In this document: positions 47,309 through 57,447 of the stretch, one piece after another
Layout: the number at the start of each line of letters is the position of its first letter
How positions within the stretch are numbered: the first letter of the stretch is position 1
Assembly: GCA_032718475.1 (NCBI GenBank)
Contig: JAUCBJ010006691.1
Span: 62,001 to 126,000 of the forward strand
DNA length: 64,000 nucleotides
Reading direction: 5' to 3'
From: Nemertoderma westbladi
Taxonomy: Eukaryota > Xenacoelomorpha > Nemertodermatida > Nemertodermatidae
Notes under the pieces: model-generated
Told to the model about the DNA's origin: nothing
Seen by the model: the letters and a program-made list of their open reading frames with translations, nothing else
Databases searched by the model: none
Position numbers and translations under genes: made by a program

Positions 47309-47737
47309 GGGCTGGCAAAGTAGGTTTTTGTAAACCTAGGTTTTTGGAAACCTAGGTTTTTGGAAACCTAGGTTTTTGTAGATTTTTGTCAAAAACCAAA
47401 AATTTGAAAAAAGCCTAAAACTAGGTTTTTAGGCGGTCCTACTAATTACCCAACTTTACCCAAATCTACCCAACTTTACCCAAACTTACCCAACTTTACC
47501 CAACTTCACCCAACTTTACCCCACTTTACCCAATACCACCCAACTTTACCCAATCGAATACCCAACTACCTATCTGCCGACCAGTGATGCAATACCGTAC
47601 AGCAGAAGGCTTACTTACTTTTACTACAGTACCCATAGGTCGCTTAATGTGTATACACGGCTGCACGGTACACCATGCAGCCATGGAGCCATGCAGCATG
47701 CAGCCATGTATGAATCTGTGAATGGTTTGTATCAGTG

Positions 47738-48985
47738 GGGTCCTACTAAATACTGAAATACTACAAAAAGCACAAAACAAGCACAAAAAAGCACAAAAAA
47801 GTCAAGAAAAGCACAAAAAAGCACAAAAAAAGCACAAAAAAGCACAAAAAAGGTAAAAAAAAGCACAAAAAAGTAAAAAAAAAAGCACAAAAAAGCAAAC
47901 TGATCGTTTATTGAGCTTGTAATAGAACAGATGATAGAAGCAATATCATGTAGTGCAGTAGTGTCTAGGCTACCGGAAGGATAATCACATGTCCAGTATG
48001 CTTTCATGTCATATAGCTGCCAGTCTGCCAGTGAGTGAGCACCAGCACGAGCAATTACATAGGTAAGGTACAGCCCTACCACGAGCACCCAAGTGCAATA
48101 TCAGGCTAATGTCAGAATGTAAAGATGGTTCAATTCAAATATCAGGATAGAACTTATAATACTGTAATAGACTTTGTTATTGTCAGATTGTCACATTATG
48201 TCAACTTATCAGCGTTCTGGTTAATTACTTTAATTTATTCACCGATAAATCGACATACTGTACAATTATCACATCACGGTCTGCCCGAACCTCTCGAGTG
48301 GGTGATCGATAACGTCTGAGGACAAGTATGATGATATTAGTCGTAGTCATACTTGCAAGAATCTCGCTTAGGTCGGAACTGCCTTGGTCAGTTGGTTACG
48401 ATATCTGCGTCTGTTGGAAACACAGTTCCTGCCTGGGTTTAACCACTGCTGTTGTAACACTACTGTATACTTTGAAATTTCTATAACTGCCAGATTGTTT
48501 GCAATGTTGTTTAGGAGTTCATGCGTACTTATCTTATATGTCAATATTCTATTTTATTTTACCTTAACTAACGACCCCCATGAGTGCCTTAGATCCTGGG
48601 TGTTCTTTCCCACGATCGTAATTTACTGTAGTTTTATTAAGCTATTAATCTATACTGTATGTGTTTTATTATGTTTATTTTCTTATTATATTTATTATGG
48701 TTATTTACATACTGTAGGTCAGAACATTGCAAATTAATCAATCATAGGCGTATGGGTTACCTTCGTATGTGGGGGGTGTCTGTAACAATATCTCTTATAT
48801 TTCCCCCCCCCCCCCCATGTCTCTTGATATGAGAATGTTTTTTTGTGCTTTTTTTTACTTTTTTGTGCTTTTTTTCACCTTTTTTGTGCTTTTTTGTGCT
48901 TTTTTTGTGCCTTTTTGTGCTTTTCTTGACTTTTTTGTGCTTTTTTGTGCTTGTTTTGTGCTTTTTGTAGTATTTAGTAGGACCC
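47738..48985. mobile_element. nested fold-back element with (GCACAAAAAA)n arms, perfect 9-bp target duplication
   Basis: Termini GGGTCCTACTAAATAC and GTATTTAGTAGGACCC. The arms are GCACAAAAAAGCACAAAAAA repeats (47765-47900) and their inverse (48838-48970). GTATCAGTG flanks both sides exactly (47729-47737 and 48986-48994). The termini match those of the enclosing element, but the tandem repeat in the arms differs completely. Two open frames of 64 and 117 codons between the arms (48125-48319, 48384-48737) show no known domain and are probably chance. Confidence 0.88.
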
Positions 48986-49159
48986 GTATCAGTGCAGTAC
49001 AGTAGTGTAGGCCTATATAGACCTGTATGGCTTCATGTTTATACAATCATACTCCAGTACAGTACTTATAATCATAACATAACACATTCAGACATCAATA
49101 AAATTATCAATATGGCTGTATGAGGGTGCATTTCGGGGTGGTGATGTTCTATAGAATAG

Positions 49160-49262
49160 ACTTTAGTTTATTGTTTTGGTTAGAATAACGTGCCACTATA
49201 ACCTGTTCCTTTCCCTAAATTGAGAATTTAACATTCAGGTTGAGATATGCATCAAGTTTCCC
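49160..49262 (-). repeat. dispersed repeat family, copy 3
   Basis: On the minus strand it reads AACTTGATGCATATCTCAAC, GTTAAATTCTCAATTTAGGG, AAAGGAACAGGTTATAG and AACCAAAACAATAAAC, matching copies at 35528 and 56552. In this copy the poly-G head is only five bases. Confidence 0.75.
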
Positions 49263-51301
49263 CCTGCAGCCCTGCCTCCACTCCATTCAGCCATTGCAGC
49301 ATTGGCAGATTGGATATGGTAGATAGGCCTAACTACTGCAAACTAATTGATTAGGCCTAGGTCAGTAGGTGATCGATTGGCAGATTGGGTAATGGATTGA
49401 AATGATTGGGTAAAGTTGGGTGGTATTGGGTAAAGTTGGGTAAAGTGGATTGGGTAATTGATTGGGTGAAGTTGGGTGGTATTGGCTAAAGTGTGGTAAA
49501 GTTGGGTAAAGTTGGGTGGAGTTGGGTAAAGTTGGGTATTTAGTAGGACCCTTTTTAGGTTTTTGAACACAATAGGTAACTGAATAAAGAGCCAACTTGC
49601 TTGTTTTTTGAAAATTTCTGATGACAAAAATAGTTTGGTTCCATGCATGAAACCCTCAGACTTAAGACTTTTTGAGTTTCTGCCTTTAACTAAGCCGATA
49701 ATAAAACCTCACTGCTGGCAGGGTGCAGGGGCAGCTGGACTGACTAATATTACCCTCCCCTATCCCTTTTTAAAAAACAAAAATCAAATCGATTATTTTA
49801 ATATAGGCCTATTGTAGGATTACCGGTATCTACTGATGCTGTATTTGTATATGGTGCTGTATAAAATATAATCTTGAACAAATGCGGCCCCATATCATTT
49901 ATCTAACCATCATAACAAATGAACTGATGAACCAATCAAGCTCAGGTAGTCCAGTAGTCAGGTCAATCTTCAATCTAATCAATCATTATACAAATACAGT
50001 CTGACATAAATACTACAAAAACCTAGCAATAACATTCAAAAACCTGCAAAAAACTTCCAAAACCTGCAAAAACCTATCAAAAACCTAATTTTTGTTTTGA
50101 AAAACCTACGGTTTTTGCCAGACCTGGAGGCCTACTGCCTGACTGCTACAGTGCTATATGAATAAATTGATGTGAAAAATTGAAATAAACTACAGAACTA
50201 ATGAGTAATGACTGAATGACGAACCCGAGAACCCGACTTCATTATATAAAATGTAAGGAATGGAGGAAGTTTTGTTAGGATGACTAGTGTCTTGTACCCC
50301 AAATATGGGTAGGCCTACCGTACGTTATTGATCGGGAACGTTTTAACTGAGGTTTGTTTTGACCTGTAGTAACCTGCTGCCATCAGCTATGGGTGATCTT
50401 CCACAGTAAACCCTTACACTCTGTTTCCCAAGTTGACTTGCATGCCTTGGTTCCCATTCTGCCATTTATCTGTTTATCGACCACTGCAGCACTGAAGGAT
50501 GAAAGCCATGGTTGGGCTAAACTGCAGAATTTAAAGCACTGTGCCCAAACAGTCAGACAGTGACTGCCCCATCTCAGCATCTACAGATCTAGGGATCGAA
50601 CCAGGGCTTCCTAATTGGAAGCCTGGCACCTGGAAGCCCAGGAATCTGGGAATGTCACCACTAGACTGCTACATTCAGACAGTGCTAGACCAAGCTGCTG
50701 CCTGTCGCAACCTATAAATCTGTAAATAGATTAAAACCTCAAAAACCACCTATGCAAAAAAATGAATAGGCCCTAGGCCCTACCTATTTTTTTTTCTTAA
50801 AAAAACCTAGGTTTATTCCACCCTTGTCTGCTTGTTCAGCCAGGGCGCAGGCAGCATATTGCATATTGCGGCTTCAGGCTGTCAGGCGCAACTTGAGATG
50901 CTACACCAAACGATCTGACGAGTTCGGCCTACATGCTGACATGTAAGCCTAAAACTTTTCAATATCAGAGCAGAATACAGAATAGGGCCATCTACGTACA
51001 CAACTAACTGTTCTCTGGCTCTAGCAATTCTGTTATGCCAGTCCCAGTACACGTTCGTGGGGCCTTCGCGCAGCACGAGGCCCAGTTATTAGATACAAAT
51101 TAAAATTGAGCGACTGTATCACAAAATCAGGTTTTGAGAAATTTACCCACACCACCAATCAATCAAAGAAAGGGGGACAGTACGTGTTCACCCCCTTTAA
51201 TCCCCCCCCCCCCCCCCCCAACCTTCCCAACCACCAATACATAACCGGGACATCTACCACCCACGGAAGGGTAGCACGAACTTATTTCCAATCGCACGTT
51301 A

Positions 51302-51610
51302 AATATGCAAAGCCAGGTGGTTTATAGGAATATAATAAACGCAGTACTCGTTTTCATTATAAGCCTCTTTGCGTTCGTCCTGTTTTGTATTTAAATATAT
51401 TTCTTAAACGCAGGCTGACGATATTTATAATAATAATAACTAGGGATGCGATCAATATGTGAAGCCAGGTGGTTTATATAATAATTTAGTCAACGAGGTA
51501 CTCGTCTTCATTATATGCCTCGTTGCGCTCGTCGCTTGTCCTGTTTTGTCATAAAATATTTTTCCTAAACGCAGACTGACGATCTTTATACAGTTATAAC
51601 TATGCGAAGT
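51302..51610 (+). repeat. tandem duplication, period about 152 bp
   Basis: Two diverged copies share GCCAGGTGGTTTATA (51312 and 51464), CTCGT.TTCATTATA.GCCTC, GTCCTGTTTTGT and TAAACGCAG.CTGACGAT. The second copy is preceded by CTAGGGATGCGATCAATA. Confidence 0.8.
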
Positions 51611-52560
51611 TTCGAAACTGTGCGAGTAACTGTTGATACATCTATGTGGATATGTGTGATATGTGGAGATGTGTGATACAACGCCAACGCATCTTATGCC
51701 GATGTAGTAATATGGGTATTGAAATAATATTAAATTAATGTACACTCTTAAAGCTGCAGCGAAAAAATGTAGCTAATTTCCTAGGTTACATATAAAATAA
51801 TAATATTATTTTTAAGAACATTAATTTTACTACTTTGCAAAAATTCAATTAAAAAATAACCAGACATATACATTGTGGAATAAACTATTTCAGAAGCCTA
51901 CACAACAGCCATGCCATGGATAGTATTTATGTTATGATATCTGTCATTCACCTGAGATAGCAATACAACATTTATAGTGAATTTAAAGAATGCTGTCTGG
52001 GCTGGAATAGCAATACTGGTTGTCTATTACTATTCCTCTCTGGTTAGTCTTAGCAACAACTCCCAGCCAGCAGCAGAGACTTGACCAATAATCATTCCCA
52101 GCAACTGGGAATGACACACACATCCCATCTATGTACCAGCATGTTGGCCAATAAATGAGCAGTATTTAATGAGAATAAATTTTTTTTGCCGTTTTAATTA
52201 CTTTAGATCAATTAAAGACACAATTATTAAAGCAAATCACTTGAACTAATTAAAAACTATAATAGAATGGCGTATGGGGATTACATCTGTATAATTTTTA
52301 ATTATAATTATTTAAATCTTATACTGTAAAACAATTAATTTCCTTTAAAAGGCAGGTTGAAAATGGTGTTTTTACCGTAATAACTTAATTAACTAATTAA
52401 CTGCTATTATCTTAGCTTCTCGAAGGCCACACTGAAATTCTACTTGGAAAATTTCTAAACTTTTGCCAAACAACATGTGTACCAAGTTTGGATAGATTTC
52501 ATCAAAGATTGGCCGAGTTATTAACGTTTAAAATTGAACACGACAGAACGACAGAACGAC

Positions 52561-52672
52561 AGGTTGATTAATGGTACCACTACGCTAAGGCTCACTCACT
52601 TCGTGGCTCGCCCCACAGGTTGATTAATGGTACCACTACGCTAAGGCTCACTCACTTCGTGGCTCGCCCCAC
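52561..52672 (+). repeat. 56-bp perfect tandem duplication
   Basis: AGGTTGATTAATGGTACCAC + TACGCTAAGGCTCACTCACT + TCGTGGCTCGCCCCAC occurs twice with no visible difference. Confidence 0.92.
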
Positions 52673-53096
52673 ATTTATTATATTACGTTTATTGCATCAA
52701 GCATTTCGTCTGATAGATAGATAAATAGATAGATAGTCTGATAAATGGGGGAGTGCACGAATGCAAGAACGAGCAAAAATCGCATTTTGCTCTACCTCAA
52801 TATCTAATCTTATGTCGATAAGATTAGTTTCAGTAGATATTAGTAGTATTAGATAAGAGTACCTACAAATTCATTATAAAATACAATAGTATTTAAAGTC
52901 TGACCGTAGTGGCGGCCTAAACCCTAATTAAAACTGTCATGTAACCCTAACCCTAAGTCATAATCTAAAAAATTTAGCGGAATTTCCGACATAATTGCCA
53001 TTATCGACCCGAAGGTTATTATTAACCCACGGTATAATGTCTCGAGAATAGTGAAAAAGTTCTGTTTTTTACCATGTAGGCGTAGGGCCCTAATAA

Positions 53097-55989
53097 GGGT
53101 GTTTGAAAAAGGTGGACTGGACACAGAAAACATGGACAACGGACAGACCAATCAGAAACGTATTATGCAAAGCAGTTTGTTTTTTTTTCGAGTTTTCGTT
53201 GGTTTCATGTGAAAGAGCATGTGAAAAAACCCCAGAGAGCAATTTTACTTAAAAAAAATTAATATTGGCCGAGTTATAGCGATTTTAAAACGCAAAGTTA
53301 GCAACATCGAAAAATCAGGCCGTTTCAGAAAACTGCACTAGTGACGTCACTAGTGCAGCAGTAAATGTTCATTGGTTACTATACAATATAAATCTCTTAG
53401 TAACTAAAATAAATTGTGTAGCTAATATTTATTTAGTGTGTTTTTGTGTTGTGTTAAGAATACATTATTTGATATCTTAATGTGGAAATTGATTCATGAC
53501 AAGTTAATTATTCCAGAATAATAATTATTTTTCCCAAACTATACAGTTGTTAGCTATAAAAATAAAACACATTTTGTAGCTAAAACTGCCAGGTGGTAGA
53601 TATCCAGTAGCTTATTGATGTTTTATTCAGCTTCAAAACTTAGATTACTTTGGATTAGATTGTGGATTCGCACTTAGTTAGTAGAAAGTGGACATAGTTA
53701 GTCAATGTAGCTGTAATGTATGACGTAGTAAAAATATCTTCAGCTGCCATCTCAATACAATCAGCATTAATCAGAATTTAGTTGAACTATAACTACTGTA
53801 TAATTTACATTTTTTAATTATCTATTTTTTCACAATTTTGGGAAATATATATTCCTTCCAGAAGCTACGACTACTTTTCAGTAAACTTTGCATGTACTGT
53901 ATGTATATGGAATCATATGATACTTCAACTATTTCCACTTCGCTGTTTATTTCAAAAGATGGATCTGCGACGCTAAACAAGGCCCATTGTTTATTGCAAA
54001 GATGCATTTGAAATTGGATTTGTGCCATGAATTTAGCGCTTACGATATTCGATTGTGTAAGATAAGATTTTTGAATGGCATGTTTTGATGTTGGACATTT
54101 TACTTCTACCACATGCGTTGGTTTAATTGCATCTGAAATGGCATCAAAAAATAAGATTTTGTGGTATTTTATAAAAACACTAGCTACAATATTAAAACAG
54201 TACATACCATTGAAAACAATAGCAACCACAAACATTTGTTTTTATTTTCTTTAACATTTTTTTTTCACATGTAACTAGCCAAAATACGTCAAGAACATAA
54301 ACCAATAGCCCAAAACATTATGTTTTGGTATTTTTTGGTATTTTGATATTTTTGGATGTCAAACCAAAAACAGCTATTATGAAAGGCAGAATAATGGTGA
54401 CACGTGCAACACTAGTACCAGTAACACTTTACAGTGAACTGTACAAAAATTTAAATAATTTCCATCTAGTGCTAATCTACCCATCCCGCATTGTTCGCTG
54501 TAAAAACAATAAAAAAATAGATTAATGAAACGCCTGGAAGTATTTAGCTAGCTATATTTATTTTTAGCTACATACAGCTCTACGATACAGGCATGGACGA
54601 AATAAATATTATTCTAGAATAATTAACTTGATATGAATAATTTGCCTCCATACCGCTATCCTATAATCGATTCTTAACACAACACAAATACACATCCAAA
54701 TAAATACATAGCTACATTTATTATTTGTTTTCTTTTAGATCTGCAATATTATACTTTATATTAGCCAATCAACAGCGCTTGACAACTGTTGCTGTGTTAT
54801 GGCTGACGTCACTCGTGCAGTTTTCTGAAACGGCCTGATTTTTCGATGTTGCTAATTTTGCGTTTTAAAATTGCTATAACTCGGCAAATATTAATTTTTT
54901 TGAAGTAAAATTGCTCTCTGAGGTTTTTTCACATGCTCTTTCACATGAAACCAACGAAAACTCGAAAAAAAATTTCCGAGTCGTCTACCCCATTGGTCTG
55001 TCCACCTTTTTCAAGTTTTCGCTTTCTCAGTTACATAATTGGGAATAAGATGTGTGTTTGAAAAAGGTGGACTGGACACATGCACAAACATCCAGGACCA
55101 TCCAGGACACATCCACCTTTTTCAGGTTTCAATTATCTATCTATAATGGGCATGCTGGAAGCAGTTGCATTAAGAATGCTGTCGGTGTCCTAGCCGTATC
55201 TACACCCCCCCCACCCCCCCCCCCCCCATCAATAATCAAATGCTACGAAATTTGTTATAAAGATAGTTCGACAACTTTTCGTACTTTTGGAAGGGCCAGA
55301 TATTTCGGTAACAGTTCCGTTTAGAACTGCATTTTTAAAACTTACGTCATTGTTACTATGGCAACATTGAAGAGTTCTAGAACAATATAAATGTATCCAG
55401 AACATAAATAAAATATATGTTATAAAACATATAGCTCAGTAGCTTGTTATTTCTTAAATTTAAAATAGCTAGTAATAAAAAAAATTATTTATTTATATGA
55501 TATATTATTAAAAAGTTTATCTACCGGTACCAAATTAACGTTTACGGCCTCCATTTCCACTTTGAATTAGGGTTTCGGACCGCCACTCCCAAAATATGGG
55601 GACTTATTTACCTCCCTCGCTGCGCTCGTTTGTTTAATAACAGATCTCGGGATGATTATATTTCCCTCACAGTACAATAGGTAGTTATTATAATTAACTT
55701 TATACTGTAATGAGTTAGAATAATGACGTTCAAATATATAACAATAATAATCCATAAAAACCTTCTGAAATTTTTTGAAAAACGTGGACAGAGCTGCTAT
55801 AATGGGGTAATCAATCTGATTGGTCAATTCATTGCCTGTTCTTTCTCAACCCAGTCCACCTTATTCAAATTTGAAAAAGGTGGACAACAAAGCTGAAAAA
55901 GGTGGACATGCTGTGTGACGCAAATCGCCCGTGATTGGTCTGTCCGTTGTCCATGTTTTCTGTGTCTAGTCCACCTTTTTCAAACACCC
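53097..55989. mobile_element. 2.9-kb Mutator-like element, perfect 9-bp target duplication
   Basis: Termini GGGTGTTTGAAAAAGGTGGA and the inverse TCCACCTTTTTCAAACACCC; similarity continues inwards through ACATGGACAACGGACAGACC (about 57 bp). CCCTAATAA flanks both sides exactly (53088-53096 and 55990-55998). A long inverted repeat of the left end (about 53170-53355) recurs at about 54797-54985, so the present structure is composite. TTGAAAAAGGTGGAC occurs at least eight times in either orientation. The element carries a YqaJ-like nuclease exon on the minus strand. No transposase core was recognised. Confidence 0.85.
53822..54132 (-). CDS. YqaJ-like PD-(D/E)XK nuclease, last exon, inside the Mutator-like element
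   Basis: 102 codons to TAA, preceded by a good acceptor, TGCCATTTCAG|ATGC at 54132. The sequence contains KPTHVVEVKCPTS (the E-x-K catalytic strand of PD-(D/E)XK nucleases), then AQIQFQMHLCNKQWALF (the 'YQ.Q.QMH' helix typical of YqaJ exonucleases), a strand with IVEVSYD, and SFWKEYIFPKI, which fits the 'F....I.P.L' end. YqaJ-type exonucleases occur in phages and in several animal DNA transposon families. The upstream catalytic Asp should lie in an earlier exon, which I could not identify. The open frame also continues 5' of the acceptor to 54235, so an unspliced form is possible. Confidence 0.65.
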
Positions 55990-56551
55990 CCCTAATAACT
56001 AATTATTATAAAATAATACGAAATGAAATAAGTATTTTTTTTATATTTAATAATATTATATATTGCGTAAAAATTTTTTTTGGTAAACAGCTCCACGTAG
56101 CACAATGCATGTAGTATACCTTAATACTAAGTTTGATTATTGTGCTTTTCAGCTACCGGTAAAGAAAATATTTCGACATTTCGTTATTATTTTCACTAAC
56201 GCTGTCATCATCGGCTATACAAATTATGTTATAAATATTGATGAAATGTCTAAATATTGCGATTAACTGAAAAATTCAAAAATAACACTTTTTCTTGATA
56301 AAGTATGCAATATGTGTCTCGGAGCGGCTTTCCACTAGGCGGGATGTGAGTCAGGAAATGTAAGGAAATTTCCTAGACATTTTTTCCTGAAATTTCCTAT
56401 TATATTAATTTATTATATAATGTTTACTTTTAATAGTAAATATTTACATAAATATCCTCCTATTAATTGCATAAAATAGTAATAATACGATTTTTTTTTG
56501 AACTAAAAAAAGATTGTGACTATGTGTTTTGTCAATTTCATTATTAACTGA
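55990..56551. other. AT-rich spacer
   Basis: AT-rich sequence with no recognisable gene or structured repeat. Confidence 0.4.
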
Positions 56552-56720
56552 GACAGGGGGGGGGGGGGGTGGGGGGGGGGGGACTTGACTTAAATCCCCG
56601 CTCGGCGAATTCATATCCTGCCTCAATGTTAAATTCTCAAATTAGGGAAAGGAGCAGGTTACTGTGACAAGTTATTTTAACCACAACAATAAAGTAAACA
56701 CAATAAAGTATACATAAAAT
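56552..56720 (+). repeat. dispersed repeat family (poly-G head), copy 2
   Basis: GAGACAGGGGG...(two G runs split by T) then ACTTGACTTAAATCC, TCCTGCCTCAATGTTAAATT, TTAGGGAAAGGAGCAGGTTA and AACCACAACAATAAAG. This is a close match to 35528-35690. Confidence 0.8.
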
Positions 56721-57156
56721 GGCTACTGCATGACAGGGCTGCAGTACTGCAGCCCTGTCATGCAGTAGCTATTTTATTATTTTATTAACATACATTTTCC
56801 TGAAGAAGGCCTTAGGGCAGAAATCTATAGAAACTCATATTATTTTGTTAGTTTTGAGGGAGATAGACCCCTGGCTACCAACATTAGTGATTTCACAATT
56901 TAATACCTCCTGCTATTTTGCCAGTTTATTTTTATTCACATTCTGAAAGCACATAGGATAACACAAGTAGAGTAAACATTGGAAACAAGTGATTCCTGCT
57001 TTTAGTTGTGTTGAGGTGGTTCGTTGATTTGGTTCTGTGGTCGTAAATACGGGGGAAGTATACTTTTCCGGAAATTTCCTTGAAAAAACATATTTCGGGA
57101 AAACCCACATCCCAAATCTCACGCGGTTACCACAAATAACTATTTTTTTATATCCC

Positions 57157-57300
57157 CTTTATTGTCCGCAAAAGAGCGGACAATAAAGACTATAAGAAAC
57201 TTTACGACAAAGTTTTAAATAGTATAATAAAATAAATTGATAAAGACTTTAATGTCCGCATTTGCGGACAATAAAGTAATTATCCAATCAATTTTTCAAA
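57157..57300. repeat. cluster of TTTATTGTCCGC hairpins
   Basis: 57157-57188 is a perfect hairpin: CTTTATTGTCCGC, loop AAAAGA, GCGGACAATAAAG. 57247-57277 is a second (CTTTAATGTCCGC, ATTT, GCGGACAATAAAG), and AATGCGGATAATAAAC near 57300 is a partial third. A related sequence lies at 36448. They may be ends of very small inverted-repeat elements. Confidence 0.75.
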
Positions 57301-57447
57301 AATGCGGATAATAAACTATTTATAACATTTTAGATAATAGATAAATAAAAAGTTTATTCTTTTGACTCGATTATATTCGTTCTATTCGCACTATTTATTC
57401 AGTAATTATTACGTTGTACCGGTAATTATTAATTTATTTAGTATTAA

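Larger units (their letters stand above)
47434..49551. mobile_element. fold-back element with (CCCAACTTTA)n arms, 8-9 bp target duplication
   Basis: Termini GGTCCTACTAATTACCC (left) and GGGTATTTAGTAGGACCC (right). The arms are short tandem repeats: TTACCCAACTTTACCCAA on the left (47447-47570), the inverse TTGGGTAAAGTTGGGTAA on the right (49382-49540). Flanks are TTTTTAGG (47426-47433) and TTTTTAGG (49552-49559). Structure and duplication length resemble Drosophila FB elements and Mutator-like elements. It contains a second element of the same terminal type and a copy of the dispersed repeat. Confidence 0.8.
47309..50124. mobile_element. probable outermost fold-back element with AAAACCTAGG-type arms
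   Basis: Left arm 47309-47433 starts GGGCTGGCAAAGTAGGTTTT and repeats AAACCTAGGTTTTTGG. The right arm, about 49980-50124, is its inverse (CAAAAACCTGCAAAAA..., ending GGTTTTTGCCAGACC). It encloses the two fold-back elements below. No target duplication could be matched, so the boundaries are tentative. Related CCTAGG/AAAACCTA sequence recurs at 50700-50820. Confidence 0.5.
50125..53087. other. gene-poor repeat-rich spacer
   Basis: No supported gene. It contains a C run with flanking C-rich sequence (51203-51219), a 152-bp duplication (51302-51610), a 56-bp duplication (52561-52672), and preceding CGACAGAACGACAGAACGAC that looks like an interspersed-repeat end. Open frames (for example 50383-50580 and 50882-51076 on the minus strand) have no recognisable domain. 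Confidence 0.45.

Noticed and set aside
48125-48737. Two open frames (64 and 117 codons) between the fold-back arms as a transposase
   Set aside because: No DDE or other transposase motif, low complexity and hydrophobic composition. The element appears non-autonomous.
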